Notes: a model not told the origin generated them from the letters alone. Numbered from the stretch's first letter, positions 23,880 through 33,063 are shown. The stretch: 38,877 bases of DNA from an uncultured Alphaproteobacteria bacterium (GCA_944389345.1 CALXMA010000007.1:1-38877), one strand, 5' to 3'. Numbers and translations: made by a program.

Positions 23880-24284
23880 ATGAAAAAAATATTTTTGGGG
23901 GCTGTTGGGGTGGCCTTGATTTTTGCCGGGTCGGAACCGGCGTATGCGATAATTGGTCAATGTTCGGTCGAAGACATGCAAAGATGTATGGATATGGATG
24001 CGGTATGTCTTGCAGAAAATTGTGTTTTTGCGTGTTATACGTGGACATTGGATTTTACCACGTGTGGTTGTAAAAGAAAGACTGTACCTGTTGAGGGTTC
24101 CACCGTGTGTGCGGCAAATTGCTATGGCGATGGCATCAATTGTCAATCTTGTCCGTCGGCGTATGGGGTTGCGGGAAATTCGCCACAGGGCAGTACTAGT
24201 GTGTCTGATTGCTATATCCCGGCGGGGACGACGGGGTCTGATTCAACGGGGACATTTATAATAACGTCAGATTGCCATTACTGA
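23880..24284 (+). CDS. Small Cys-rich secreted protein
   Basis: The protein is 134 aa with AAGGGGAAT before the ATG. A signal peptide (MKKIFLGAVGVALIFAG, cut after AYA) gives a mature protein of about 112 aa with 13 Cys, as in C-x-C, C-x3-C and C-x2-C pairs. This suggests a disulfide-rich exported protein. The end, DCYIPAGTTGSDSTGTF followed by a last Cys three residues from the terminus, looks like a repeated extracellular module. I do not recognise a named family. It directly follows the structured RNA and its terminator, with no visible promoter of its own, so expression likely depends on read-through. A terminator follows it. Confidence 0.65.
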   Translation: MKKIFLGAVGVALIFAGSEPAYAIIGQCSVEDMQRCMDMDAVCLAENCVFACYTWTLDFTTCGCKRKTVPVEGSTVCAANCYGDGINCQSCPSAYGVAGNSPQGSTSVSDCYIPAGTTGSDSTGTFIITSDCHY

Positions 24285-24294
24285 TTGTGTCAAA

Positions 24295-24320
24295 AAACCG
24301 CCGTTTCGGCGGTTTTATTT
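24295..24320 (+). terminator. Intrinsic terminator after the Cys-rich gene
   Basis: It is identical over 26 bp to the terminator at 23557-23582. Confidence 0.85.
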
Positions 24321-24325
24321 TATTT

Positions 24326-24353
24326 TTGCAAGTTCGATTTTTATCTGTATAAT
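24326..24353 (+). promoter_or_regulatory. mltG promoter close to the start codon
   Basis: TTGCAA, 16 bp, TATAAT. The predicted +1 is 24359-24362 and the ATG is at 24362, leaving a leader of 0-3 nt with no ribosome-binding site. Confidence 0.6.
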
Positions 24354-24361
24354 TGTTCACT

Positions 24362-25378
24362 ATGAAGAAACGAAAATTTTTACCCGGCAAGACGTGGGTC
24401 AATATTGTTTGTGCTTTGGTGGTGGTTATTGTCATTGCACTGGTTTATATCTTGGGCATCCGATCTGTTGTAGAACAAAGTGTCGTTTTTAATGTAACGC
24501 GTGGGGCGTCTGTGTCTGACGTTGCAGAACAATTACAGGCGCGGGGATTAATCGATTCGGTTCCGCTGTTCAAAATTGCGGTGCGTGGCAACGGCGGGGC
24601 GGTTCAGTCCGGGCAATACGATATCCCGCGCGGGACCAGTGTTTGGCGCATCGCCAGTATGTTTGCGCATGGTAATATTGCGACAACAACCGTTGTTGTA
24701 CCCGAAGGATTAACCGTTCAGCAAATCAAAGAGTTATTGTTGGCGGACGAGTCTTTGACCGGTGGTGTGGAATGCGGTATCGGTACGGATTTACCGGTAT
24801 GCAATTTGCATGACGGTGATTTATTCCCAGACACATATCGTGTGGCGCGGGGAACGTCGCGGTTGGCGTTGCTGGATTTAATGCGCAAAAAAATGGTTGA
24901 AATGGAACAAAATTGGGAACGGGCCGGGCGTGTTGCACCGAAACCGTTAAAGACATGGAACGATATTGTGACGTTGGCGTCCATAGTGCAAAAAGAAACG
25001 TCCAAAGTATCTGAAATGCCAATCGTGGCCAGTGTTTATCTGAACAGGTTGCGCGACAATATGCGCCTGCAAGCGGACCCAACCGTTGTCTATGCGTTGA
25101 CGCACGGATTGGGCGATATGCGTGGCGCGCCGTTATTGCGCAGTCATCTGAAAATAGACAGTCCGTACAATACTTATACAAACCATGGTTTACCACCGGC
25201 GCCGATTGCCAATGTTGGTGTTGATGCAATTCATGCCGTGTTATCGCCGGCCGACACAAATTATCTGTTTTTTGTTGCAGATGGACGTGGCGGACATAAG
25301 TTTGCACGCACATATGCCGAGCATACAAAAAATCATGCTGACTGGCGCGCGATAAAAAAAATTCAAAATGAAAAATAA
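24362..25378 (+). CDS. mltG: MltG, endolytic murein transglycosylase
   Basis: The protein is 338 aa. A TTG upstream at 24353 lies in the -10 box and is rejected as a start. One N-terminal membrane helix (VNIVCALVVVIVIALVYILG) is followed by a LysM-like region (FNVTRGASVSDVAEQLQ) and the YceG/MltG catalytic domain: VPEGLTVQQIKELL, LFPDTYRVARGTS, the Glu motif TLASIVQKETS, VYLNRLRDNMRLQADPTV, and SPYNTYTNHGLPPAPIANVG. In the family the Glu of the K-E-T motif cleaves nascent glycan strands and ends their polymerisation at the inner membrane. The usual N-P-G of the last motif is N-V-G here. Confidence 0.92.
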   Translation: MKKRKFLPGKTWVNIVCALVVVIVIALVYILGIRSVVEQSVVFNVTRGASVSDVAEQLQARGLIDSVPLFKIAVRGNGGAVQSGQYDIPRGTSVWRIASMFAHGNIATTTVVVPEGLTVQQIKELLLADESLTGGVECGIGTDLPVCNLHDGDLFPDTYRVARGTSRLALLDLMRKKMVEMEQNWERAGRVAPKPLKTWNDIVTLASIVQKETSKVSEMPIVASVYLNRLRDNMRLQADPTVVYALTHGLGDMRGAPLLRSHLKIDSPYNTYTNHGLPPAPIANVGVDAIHAVLSPADTNYLFFVADGRGGHKFARTYAEHTKNHADWRAIKKIQNEK

Positions 25379-25443
25379 AATCGCGTAATTCATTAAAAAG
25401 TTTAATAAATTGTGATTTTTGAATTCCAGATTGATAAAATTGT

Positions 25444-25470
25444 AAAACGCCCGAAATTCGGGCGTTTTTT
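25444..25470 (+). terminator. Intrinsic terminator of mltG
   Basis: AAAACGCCCGAA and TTCGGGCGTTTT form a long stem around a single A (in practice a small loop), followed by more T. Confidence 0.85.
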
Positions 25471-25551
25471 GGTATGTTTTTACCGACGTATGTCGATTCG
25501 GCACCCGCCAAGCATAGCATATTTTAGGGATAAATGCAAAAATCTTTTGTC

Positions 25552-25581
25552 TTGTATGGGGTTTGTTTGGTGCGGTACAAT
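25552..25581 (+). promoter_or_regulatory. Candidate promoter of the second beta-barrel gene
   Basis: TTGTAT, 18 bp, TACAAT. It gives a leader of about 50 nt ending in a short AAGGA site. Confidence 0.5.
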
Positions 25582-25636
25582 ATTCCTAGCTAGGTAGATA
25601 AATCTAGTTTTCTTAACTGAACCATAAGGATATATT

Positions 25637-26416
25637 ATGAAGAAATTAATATTGACATCTTTATTAGCAGTTTTCGCAACCACGGGTGCAAACGCGGCAA
25701 TCAACGATAATCCGTTGTATCGTCCAGACCAGGGCCGTTTTTACAGTGTAACGTCATTGGAATCTTCTTCGCGGACAACGAACGCATATACACTGGGTGA
25801 GGCGTTTGGTTATGGTGTTACAGACAGATTGGCAATTGGGTTGGAAACATCTGCGTCAACATCCGATTGGTTCGCTGAAAATTCTTGGGATGCTTTTGGT
25901 ATCGGTTTGAACTATCGTGTATTGGACGGTATTAATTGGAAGGCCGATGTGTTTGGATCTTATGGATTTGGTGGTGTTTGGCCGTATGGCGAAACATTCC
26001 TGGGCGAAGAAAATACAGTGTATGTATGGACTGTTGGGGCCAAGGTTGGCTATGAAACGTCTTCATGGGCCTTTGCTGGACATATCGCGTTTGATTATTT
26101 GAATTCTGAATCATTCAACTGGGGTGACGATGGTGTTCATTCTTTGCGTGTAGGTGCCGATGCGTTCTTTGCAATGAATATGCAATGGTCTTTGGTATTG
26201 GGCGCGGAATATCAGATTGATGATATGGCCGATATGTGGGACGGTGATAACCGTGGTACATGGTTAGGAAAAATTGGTGTAAACTATAATATCGATGATG
26301 CCAAGTTCATTGGTGCATATATCGGTAAAGAAATGAACCATGATGCGGTCAATGGTGGCGAATGGAATATCGAAGATGGCTTTGCGTATGGCGTAAAGTT
26401 CGGTGTGGAATTCTAA
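25637..26416 (+). CDS. Outer-membrane beta-barrel protein (second)
   Basis: The protein is 259 aa. A signal peptide (MKKLILTSLLAVFATTGANA) is followed by aromatic-rich alternating strands: YTLGEAFGYGVTDRLAIGLE, FGIGLNYRVLDGINWKADVFG, YVWTVGAKVGYETSSWAFAG, LGKIGVNYNI and AYGVKFGVEF at the end. The last Phe and the strand pattern fit BAM-inserted barrels. It is not obviously homologous to the barrel at 5954 beyond general features. The strong promoter and terminator suggest a well-expressed single gene. The function is unknown; a porin or small OmpW-like barrel is possible. Confidence 0.75.
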   Translation: MKKLILTSLLAVFATTGANAAINDNPLYRPDQGRFYSVTSLESSSRTTNAYTLGEAFGYGVTDRLAIGLETSASTSDWFAENSWDAFGIGLNYRVLDGINWKADVFGSYGFGGVWPYGETFLGEENTVYVWTVGAKVGYETSSWAFAGHIAFDYLNSESFNWGDDGVHSLRVGADAFFAMNMQWSLVLGAEYQIDDMADMWDGDNRGTWLGKIGVNYNIDDAKFIGAYIGKEMNHDAVNGGEWNIEDGFAYGVKFGVEF

Positions 26417-26429
26417 TATCCAACAGAAT

Positions 26430-26460
26430 AAAAGGGCGGGGCATTTGTCCCGTCCTTTTT
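26430..26460 (+). terminator. Terminator of the second beta-barrel gene
   Basis: AAGGGCGGG and CCCGTCCTT pair with one G-U, followed by TTTT. Confidence 0.8.
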
Positions 26461-26654
26461 TATGTACAGAATATGTGTGCGTGGCTGTTGGGCGGGTTTC
26501 AAAAATAATTATGTATGTCAAATGATGGGTGATAAGTAATCAATTTTTTTGCGGTGTTGTACTAATAAAAATATTGTCATTTTTATGATTTTTATACGTC
26601 GCGGATTTTTGCCAATTTCCAGCGGTTTTTTTGGCGAAAAGTCCCAGAAATTTC
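26461..26654. other. Intergenic region before the str promoter
   Basis: Together with the rpsL leader it makes a gap of about 400 bp. A 67-codon frame starting at 26549 crosses the promoter and leader and has no supporting features. I see nothing else here. Confidence 0.5.
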
Positions 26655-26683
26655 TTGACAATATGCAGGTTCGTGGTTATAGT
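26655..26683 (+). promoter_or_regulatory. Promoter of the str-S10-spc ribosomal operon
   Basis: TTGACA, 17 bp, TATAGT: a perfect -35 and near-perfect -10. The rpsL leader of about 140 nt holds CAGAATTCTG and ACGGT-TTT-ACCGT hairpins. Confidence 0.75.
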
Positions 26684-26830
26684 GTATTCGCTTTCCGTGT
26701 AAACAAGGAAAGAAAAAAACACAGAATTCTGCATATTCTGACAGATTTATAATCACGGTTTTACCGTTGAAATAAGTCTGGTGGGTTGTTTTATGCAGAT
26801 AAAAAAGTACAAAAAACAAAGAGATTTTGA

Positions 26831-27202
26831 ATGCCAACAGTAAACCAACTGATTCGGAAGCCACGTAAGAAGGTTGTCGTAAAGTCTACGGCACCGGATA
26901 TGATGGAAGCGCCGCAGAAACGTGGTGTTTGCACACGTGTGTACACAACCACGCCAAAAAAACCTAATTCCGCGCAACGTAAGGTTGCACGTGTTAAATT
27001 GGCCAATGGTCGCGAAGTTACGGCCTATATCCCAGGCGAAGGTCATAATTTACAGGAACACAGCGTTGTTATGATTCGTGGTGGGCGTGTAAAGGACTTG
27101 CCAGGTGTTAAATACCATATTATCCGTGGTGTTTTGGATACCAAGGGCGTAGAAAGCAGAAAGCAGGGACGTTCCCTGTACGGCGCCAAGGCTGGTAAAT
27201 AA
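26831..27202 (+). CDS. rpsL: 30S ribosomal protein S12
   Basis: The protein is 123 aa, with [36 protein letters not shown] and [17 protein letters not shown] all present. The Lys residues known for streptomycin resistance mutations (in TPKKPNS and RVKDLPG) are the sensitive wild-type form. The Asp in KDLPG is the usual methylthio site. It takes part in decoding at the A site. It is the first gene of the block, with a long leader and the strong promoter above. Confidence 0.97.
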   Translation: MPTVNQLIRKPRKKVVVKSTAPDMMEAPQKRGVCTRVYTTTPKKPNSAQRKVARVKLANGREVTAYIPGEGHNLQEHSVVMIRGGRVKDLPGVKYHIIRGVLDTKGVESRKQGRSLYGAKAGK

Positions 27203-27274
27203 TAATGCACGCAGTTTTACTGTGTGAGTAATTTGGGCGTTGCCCAGATGAAGAAATAAAAAGGAATGTAAAAT
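27203..27274 (+). other. Two hairpins between rpsL and rpsG
   Basis: CACGCAG/CTGTGTG (27208-27226) and ATTTGGGC/GCCCAGAT (27231-27249, loop GTT) fill the gap. No T-run follows. Confidence 0.6.
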
Positions 27275-27748
27275 ATGTCAAGACGTAAAAGCGCAACAAA
27301 ACGTGAAATTTTGCCAGATTCTAAGTATAACAATCTGGTCGTTGCCAAGTGCATAAATGTTGTTATGTGGGACGGCAAGAAAGAAGTTGCCGAAAATATT
27401 GTTTATGGTGCATTGGATAAACTGAAAAAAATTGCCAAGGACGGTGATGAATTGACCGCTTTCTTGGAGGCCGTGGATGCGCTGAAACCGTCCGTAGAAG
27501 TTAAGGGACGTCGTGTTGGTGGTGCAACGTACCAGGTGCCGGTCGAAGTTAGACCCGCGCGTCAGCAAACGTTGGCATTGCGTTGGTTGATTATGTTTGC
27601 ACGCAAACGTGGCGAACGTTCTATGGAAGACAGATTGTTTGGCGAACTGCGTGATGCGTTGAACGGCCAGGGTGGCGCGTTCAAGAAAAAAGTTGATACG
27701 CATAAAATGGCAGAAGCCAATAAGGCGTTTGCTCATTTCCGTTGGTAA
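27275..27748 (+). CDS. rpsG: 30S ribosomal protein S7
   Basis: The protein is 157 aa. Typical blocks are [20 protein letters not shown], the RNA-binding [21 protein letters not shown] and [18 protein letters not shown]. It nucleates assembly of the 30S head on 16S rRNA and, in enterobacteria, represses the str operon; no comparable site is proven here. AAAAAGGA precedes the ATG. Confidence 0.96.
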   Translation: MSRRKSATKREILPDSKYNNLVVAKCINVVMWDGKKEVAENIVYGALDKLKKIAKDGDELTAFLEAVDALKPSVEVKGRRVGGATYQVPVEVRPARQQTLALRWLIMFARKRGERSMEDRLFGELRDALNGQGGAFKKKVDTHKMAEANKAFAHFRW

Positions 27749-27802
27749 TCGTGGAAAAAATAAATTATACAGACAACTTGCAACAATAAGGGAAAGAATA
27801 AT

Positions 27803-29884
27803 ATGTCAGTTGGAAAAACAGCACCTTTGGATATGTACCGCAATATCGGTATTATGGCGCATATTGACGCCGGTAAAACCACTACATCGGAACGTATTCT
27901 TTTCTATACTGGTAAAACGTATAAAATCGGTGAAGTGCACGATGGTGGCGCCACTATGGACTGGATGGAACAGGAACAAGAACGTGGTATTACCATTACA
28001 TCTGCCGCGACAACATGTTTCTGGCGCGATCATCGTATTAACTTAATCGATACACCGGGGCACGTGGACTTTACCATGGAAGTGGAACGTTCTTTGCGTG
28101 TTTTGGACGGTGCCGTCGCCGTGTTTGAATCTGTGTCTGGGGTGCAACCACAGACCGAAACAGTGTGGCGCCAGGCCGATCGTTATAATGTGCCACGTAT
28201 TTGCTTTGTGAATAAAATGGATCGTATCGGTGGAAACTTTTTCCGCTGTGTCGATATGATTCGTGAACGTTTGGGGGCCAATCCGTTGGTCGTGAATTTC
28301 CCAATCGGTGCAGAATCTGATTTCCGCGGTGTTGTTGATGTTATCGAAATGCGCGGAATTGTTTGGGAAGATGATTTGGGCAAAGATCCGCACATCATCG
28401 AAATTCCAGATGACTTGAAAGAAAAAGCAGAAGAACTGCACAACAAGTTGGTCGAAGAAGTTGTGACGTTGGATGATGATATTATGGAAGCCTATATGGA
28501 AGGTAATGTTCCAGATGTCGCAACTATTAAAAAATTAATCCGCAAGGGTACAATTGCCCAGAACTTTAATCCGGTTCTGTGCGGTACTGCGTTCAAGAAC
28601 AAGGGTGTTCAGCCGTTGTTGGACGCGATTGTTGACTATCTGCCCAGCCCGTTGGACATTCCGGCGATTAAGGGTACGGCCATGGACGGTAAAACTGTTA
28701 TCGAACGTCATGCCGATCCAAAAGAACCGTTCAGTGCGCTGGCGTTCAAGGTCGCAAATGACCCGTTCGTTGGAAACCTGATGTTTATTCGTATTTATTC
28801 TGGTAAACTGACATCTGGGTCTTATATCTATAATTCTAACCGTGACAAGCGTGAACGTGTTGGACGTATGTTGTTGATGCATTCTAATCAACGTGAAGAA
28901 ATCAAAGAAGCGTCCGCAGGTGATATTATCACACTGGTTGGTATGAAAGAAACCATTACTGGTGATACGCTGTGTGATGAATCCAATCCAATTATCTTGG
29001 AAAACATCCATGTTCCAGATCCGGTTATGAGTATCGCGGTGGAACCCAAAACCAAGGCGGATATTGAAAAAATGTCCCTGGGGTTACAGGCATTGGCCAA
29101 GGAAGATCCGTCGTTCCGTGTTTCGGTCGACGAAGAATCTGGTCAGACGATTTTGGCCGGTGTTGGTGAATTGCACTTGGAAATCTTGGTGGACCGTTTG
29201 TCCCGCGAATTCAAAGTTGATGTGAATGTCGGTGAACCGCGTATCGCGTATCGTGAAACATTCAGCAAGGCCGTAACCGAAGAATATACTCATAAAAAAC
29301 AGTCTGGTGGTTCCGGTCAGTACGCCCAGGTTAAAATCACGTTTGAACCGCGTGAACCAGGTGCGGGATATGAATTCGAAAACAAGATTGTCGGTGGGGC
29401 TATTCCAAAAGAATACATCCCCGGTGTAGAAAAGGGTTTGAAGATAGCACAACAGACGGGTGTTCTGATTGGCTATCCAACAGTGGATTTCAAGGCGACA
29501 TTGATAGACGGTAAGTATCACGAAGTCGATTCGAATGTATTGTGCTTTGAAATAGCGGCGCGTGCCTGCTTCCGCGAAGCGATGAAGAAGGCGTCGCCAA
29601 AGTTGTTGGAACCGATTATGAAACTTTCGGTCAATACGCCGGAAGAATATGTCGGGGACATCATTGGGGACTTGAACAGTCGTCGTGGACAAATCAACGG
29701 AATTGAAACCCAGTTCGGGAATCAGTTGATTTCAGCATTCGTTCCATTGGCAAACCTGTTCGGATATGTCAAGACTTTGCGTTCTTTGTCACAGGGTCGC
29801 GCAAATCCGTATATGGAATTGTCGCACTATGCCGAAGTTCCGCAGAATGTCGCAGATGAGATTATCAAAAAGCTGACAAAATAA
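27803..29884 (+). CDS. fusA: Elongation factor G
   Basis: The protein is 693 aa. GTPase motifs are [25 protein letters not shown] and NKMD. The five-domain layout is intact, with the domain IV tip region [11 protein letters not shown] and [19 protein letters not shown], and the end [20 protein letters not shown]. It drives translocation of tRNA and mRNA and, with RRF, ribosome recycling. It follows rpsG after 54 bp, the standard str order. It is the regular EF-G, not a tetracycline-resistance paralogue. Confidence 0.97.
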   Translation: MSVGKTAPLDMYRNIGIMAHIDAGKTTTSERILFYTGKTYKIGEVHDGGATMDWMEQEQERGITITSAATTCFWRDHRINLIDTPGHVDFTMEVERSLRVLDGAVAVFESVSGVQPQTETVWRQADRYNVPRICFVNKMDRIGGNFFRCVDMIRERLGANPLVVNFPIGAESDFRGVVDVIEMRGIVWEDDLGKDPHIIEIPDDLKEKAEELHNKLVEEVVTLDDDIMEAYMEGNVPDVATIKKLIRKGTIAQNFNPVLCGTAFKNKGVQPLLDAIVDYLPSPLDIPAIKGTAMDGKTVIERHADPKEPFSALAFKVANDPFVGNLMFIRIYSGKLTSGSYIYNSNRDKRERVGRMLLMHSNQREEIKEASAGDIITLVGMKETITGDTLCDESNPIILENIHVPDPVMSIAVEPKTKADIEKMSLGLQALAKEDPSFRVSVDEESGQTILAGVGELHLEILVDRLSREFKVDVNVGEPRIAYRETFSKAVTEEYTHKKQSGGSGQYAQVKITFEPREPGAGYEFENKIVGGAIPKEYIPGVEKGLKIAQQTGVLIGYPTVDFKATLIDGKYHEVDSNVLCFEIAARACFREAMKKASPKLLEPIMKLSVNTPEEYVGDIIGDLNSRRGQINGIETQFGNQLISAFVPLANLFGYVKTLRSLSQGRANPYMELSHYAEVPQNVADEIIKKLTK

Positions 29885-29907
29885 AAAAATAAAAAAAGAT
29901 TGTGATT

Positions 29908-29972
29908 TTTGATTTCTGGTTTATGATTTGGTAGAAATCCAATGAATCGGAAATCAGATTTCAGAAATCAAA
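29908..29972 (+). other. Long hairpin between fusA and tuf
   Basis: TTTGATTTCTG pairs perfectly with CAGAAATCAAA (11 bp). The loop has further GATTT/AAATC repeats. No T-run follows, so an RNA-processing or tuf-leader role is more likely than termination. Confidence 0.6.
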
Positions 29973-30000
29973 TTAACAAGCCAAGCCTAAGGAGAAAACT

Positions 30001-31188
30001 ATGGCAAAAGAAAAATATGTAAGAACCAAGCCACACGTTAATATTGGTACCATTGGTCACGTTGACCACGGTAAAACAACATTGACGGCCGCAATCGTTC
30101 ATTACTATGGCGTTGGTGCAGACCAGGCCAAGGGTGTCGATCAAATCGATAACGCCCCAGAAGAACGTGCACGTGGTATTACAATTAACACGGCACACGT
30201 TGAATACGAAACAGCCAACCGCCATTACGCGCACGTTGACTGCCCGGGACACGCGGACTATGTTAAAAACATGATTACCGGTGCCGCGCAGATGGACGGT
30301 GCTATCTTGGTTGTGGCCGCGACAGACGGTCCGATGCCACAGACACGTGAACACATCTTGTTGGCACGTCAGGTGGGTATTCCAAAAATCGTTGTTTATC
30401 TGAACAAGTGCGATTTGGTTAACGATCCTGAATTGTTGGAATTGGTCGAAATGGAAGTTCGTGAATTGTTGTCTGCGAACGATTTTGACGGCGACAAGGC
30501 ACCTATTATCCGTGGTTCCGCTGTTTCCGCATTGGAAGGCAAGAACGATGGTTTGGGCAAAGAATCTATTGACGCGTTGTTGGCGGCGTGTGATGAATAT
30601 ATCCCATTGCCAGAACGTCCAGTTGATAAGCCGTTCTTGATGCCAATCGAAGACGTGTTCTCTATCACAGGCCGTGGTACAGTGGTTACGGGTCGTATCG
30701 AATCCGGTACTGTCAAGGTTGGTGATGAATGTGAAATCGTTGGTTTGCGTCCAACACAGAAAACAACTGTTACCGGTGTTGAAATGTTCCGCAAATTGCT
30801 GGATCAGGGTGAAGCCGGTGATAACGTAGGTTTGCTGTTGCGCGGTACCAAGAAAGAAGATGTAGAACGTGGTCAGATTATCTGCAAACCGGGTTCTATT
30901 ACACCGCACACAGAATTTGAAGCCGAAGTTTATATCTTGAACAAAGATGAAGGCGGCCGTCACACACCGTTCTTTACAAACTATCGTCCTCAGTTCTATT
31001 TCAGCACAACAGACGTAACAGGTACAATTACACTGCCGGCAGATAAAGAAATGGTGTTGCCGGGTGATAACGTTCGTATCAGCGTGCAACTGATTGCACC
31101 TATTGCTATGGACGAAGGCCGTCGCTTTGCTATCCGTGAAGGCGGACGCACAGTTGGCGCAGGCGTTGTATCGAAAATTATTAAATAA
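30001..31188 (+). CDS. tuf: Elongation factor Tu
   Basis: The protein is 395 aa. GTPase motifs are [29 protein letters not shown] and NKCD. The end [13 protein letters not shown] is standard. It delivers aminoacyl-tRNA to the ribosome. It has a strong AAGGAG site. Whether a second tuf copy exists cannot be seen from this window. Confidence 0.98.
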   Translation: MAKEKYVRTKPHVNIGTIGHVDHGKTTLTAAIVHYYGVGADQAKGVDQIDNAPEERARGITINTAHVEYETANRHYAHVDCPGHADYVKNMITGAAQMDGAILVVAATDGPMPQTREHILLARQVGIPKIVVYLNKCDLVNDPELLELVEMEVRELLSANDFDGDKAPIIRGSAVSALEGKNDGLGKESIDALLAACDEYIPLPERPVDKPFLMPIEDVFSITGRGTVVTGRIESGTVKVGDECEIVGLRPTQKTTVTGVEMFRKLLDQGEAGDNVGLLLRGTKKEDVERGQIICKPGSITPHTEFEAEVYILNKDEGGRHTPFFTNYRPQFYFSTTDVTGTITLPADKEMVLPGDNVRISVQLIAPIAMDEGRRFAIREGGRTVGAGVVSKIIK

Positions 31189-31202
31189 TAACTAACTGTC
31201 GT

Positions 31203-31245
31203 GGGTCGGTGTATCTGGACAATGGTTTCCAGAGATTACCGGCCC
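31203..31245 (+). other. Two-part hairpin between tuf and rpsJ
   Basis: An outer stem GGGTCGGT/ACCGGCCC (one G-U) and an inner stem TCTGGA/TCCAGA are separated by a small internal loop; the apical loop is CAATGGTT. This is the strongest of the inter-cistron structures and sits where S10-operon leaders occur in other bacteria. Confidence 0.6.
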
Positions 31246-31270
31246 CGATAACGATAAGGATAACGAGCAA

Positions 31271-31582
31271 ATGGTACCAGCATCTAAAATTCGCATCAAA
31301 TTGACAGCGTTTGACCACAGGGTTTTAATGGAATCTGTGGAAGAGATCGTCAAAACTGCTAAGCGCACTGGCGCAGATGTAGTTGGACCCGTTCGCTTGC
31401 CGACATTGATTAAGAAATTTACTGTGAACCGTTCGCCACACGTTAATAAAAAATCGCGTGAACAGTTCGAAATTCGCAATCACAAGGCGGTCGTGGATAT
31501 CGTAAACCCAACACCGCAAACAGTAGATGCTTTGATGAAGTTGGATTTGGCGTCCGGTGTAGATGTTAAAATTAAATTGTAA
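31271..31582 (+). CDS. rpsJ: 30S ribosomal protein S10
   Basis: The protein is 103 aa, with [37 protein letters not shown] and [15 protein letters not shown]. It is part of the 30S head and also acts as NusE in antitermination. GATAAGGATAACGAG upstream gives the ribosome-binding site. It starts the S10 section of the block. Confidence 0.96.
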   Translation: MVPASKIRIKLTAFDHRVLMESVEEIVKTAKRTGADVVGPVRLPTLIKKFTVNRSPHVNKKSREQFEIRNHKAVVDIVNPTPQTVDALMKLDLASGVDVKIKL

Positions 31583-31661
31583 TGGTAATGTGTTTGTGTT
31601 GGGTGGCCCGATACGTGGTGTGTACAGCCAACCAACCTACTAACTGATAAAGGCAAATAAA

Positions 31662-32405
31662 ATGAAACGTAGCGGTTTAATAACAACAAAAATAGGTATG
31701 ACACGCCTGTATGACGACGGTGGCGTGGCACATCCAGTGACAGTTTTGTCCGTCGGTGATTGCACGGTTATTGGCAATCGTACAATGGATAAAAACGGTT
31801 ATGTCGCAAATATTTTGGGTATGCGTGAAGCCAAGGCTAAACACGTGGCAAAACCCCAGGCCGTCGCCGCAGAAAAGGCAGGTGTCAAACCATATCGCAA
31901 GGTCGTGGAATTCCGGGTGTCTGATGACTGTGTTATTCCGGCCGGTACGCAATTGGTGGCGTCTCATTTTATTGCTGGGCAATTCGTTGATGTCCAAGCA
32001 ACCAGCAAGGGTAAAGGTTTCCAAGGCGCAATGAAACGTCATAACTTTGGCGGTAAAGAAGCGTCCCACGGTGTTCTGAAAGCGCATCGTTCCATCGGTG
32101 GTACGGGTATGCGTGAATGGCCAGGTCGTGTTTTGAAAGGTAAGAAAATGGCCGGTCAGATGGGTAATGAAACCGTGACTGTTCAGAATTTGAAAGTTTT
32201 TGGCATAGATGAAGCCGAAAATTTAATCTTTGTCGAAGGCGCCGTCCCAGGTGCAAATGGAACCTTTGTTTTGGTTACGGACGCAGTGAAGAAAGAACAG
32301 AAAGATTTGCCGGTCCCAACACAGATGAAATCTGGGGCAACCGAAACAGCAGATTCTGGTGATCAGCCAGTGGCAGACGCAGAAACACAAACTGTGGCGG
32401 AATAA
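31662..32405 (+). CDS. rplC: 50S ribosomal protein L3
   Basis: The protein is 247 aa, with MKRSGLITTKIGMTRLYDD, FQGAMKRHNFGGKEASHG and the family signature GMREWPGRVLKGKKMAGQMG. It nucleates 50S assembly; its loop reaches the peptidyl-transferase centre. After the core there is an acidic, Thr/Glu-rich tail of about 35 aa (from KKEQKDLPVP on) that E. coli L3 lacks. A mismatched TTGGGTGGC/GCCAACCAA hairpin lies between rpsJ and this gene. Confidence 0.95.
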   Translation: MKRSGLITTKIGMTRLYDDGGVAHPVTVLSVGDCTVIGNRTMDKNGYVANILGMREAKAKHVAKPQAVAAEKAGVKPYRKVVEFRVSDDCVIPAGTQLVASHFIAGQFVDVQATSKGKGFQGAMKRHNFGGKEASHGVLKAHRSIGGTGMREWPGRVLKGKKMAGQMGNETVTVQNLKVFGIDEAENLIFVEGAVPGANGTFVLVTDAVKKEQKDLPVPTQMKSGATETADSGDQPVADAETQTVAE

Positions 32406-32442
32406 TCTAAGGCGGTGCAACTGATACAGCAAGGTGGAAAAA

Positions 32443-33063
32443 ATGCAAGTAGATGTTATTAATTTTGATGGTAAATCGGTTGGCAAAGTTGATTTGGCTG
32501 ACCAGATTTTCGGGTTAGATGCTCGCGCAGATATTCTGCATCGCGTTGTGACGTGGCAACGTGCAAAATCGCGCGCAGGTACTCATGCGGTGAAAACCGT
32601 TTCTGATGTCGCGGGCAGTGGCAAAAAAGCCTTTAAGCAGAAAAAAACAGGTAACGCACGCCAGGGTGAAAAATACAATGTTCACATGCGTGGTGGTGGC
32701 GTCGTTCATGGACCGGTTGTTCGCGACCATTCCATTGACTTGCCAAAGAAAATTCGCAGTTTGGGCCTGAAAATGGCACTGTCGTCCAAGGTCAAAGATG
32801 GCAATTTGATTGTTATTGATTCTGAAAAATTGGCATCTGTGAAAACGGGCGCGGTTGCAAAGCAGTTGAAAAAACTGAATTTGGATTCTGCGTTGTTTGT
32901 TGGGGCAACTGATTTGGATGAAAATTTCCGTAAATCTGTTGCGAATATTCCTAATATCGATGCGTTGCCGACAATCGGTTTGAACGTGTTGGATATTTTG
33001 AATCACGACAAACTGGTTTTGACGGCTGATGCGGTCAAGGCTGTAGAGGCAAGATTGGCATAA
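32443..33063 (+). CDS. rplD: 50S ribosomal protein L4
   Basis: The protein is 206 aa from the ATG; the upstream in-frame GTG is part of the AAGGTGG ribosome-binding region. Motifs are the loop with KKAFKQKKTGNARQGEKYNVHMRGG (basic extended loop lining the exit tunnel) and VVRDHSIDLPKKIR. In enterobacteria L4 also autoregulates the S10 operon; no such site is demonstrated here. Confidence 0.95.
   Translation: MQVDVINFDGKSVGKVDLADQIFGLDARADILHRVVTWQRAKSRAGTHAVKTVSDVAGSGKKAFKQKKTGNARQGEKYNVHMRGGGVVHGPVVRDHSIDLPKKIRSLGLKMALSSKVKDGNLIVIDSEKLASVKTGAVAKQLKKLNLDSALFVGATDLDENFRKSVANIPNIDALPTIGLNVLDILNHDKLVLTADAVKAVEARLA

Noticed and set aside
23633-24073. Plus-strand frame over the structured RNA
   Set aside because: It crosses the RNA terminator and overlaps the Cys-rich gene in another frame, with no supporting features.
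24353-24361. TTG start for MltG at 24353
   Set aside because: The TTG overlaps the TATAAT box; the ATG at 24362 fits the family N-terminus.
26549-26752. Small basic protein before rpsL
   Set aside because: It spans the strong str promoter and its leader, has no convincing ribosome-binding site and no recognisable motif.
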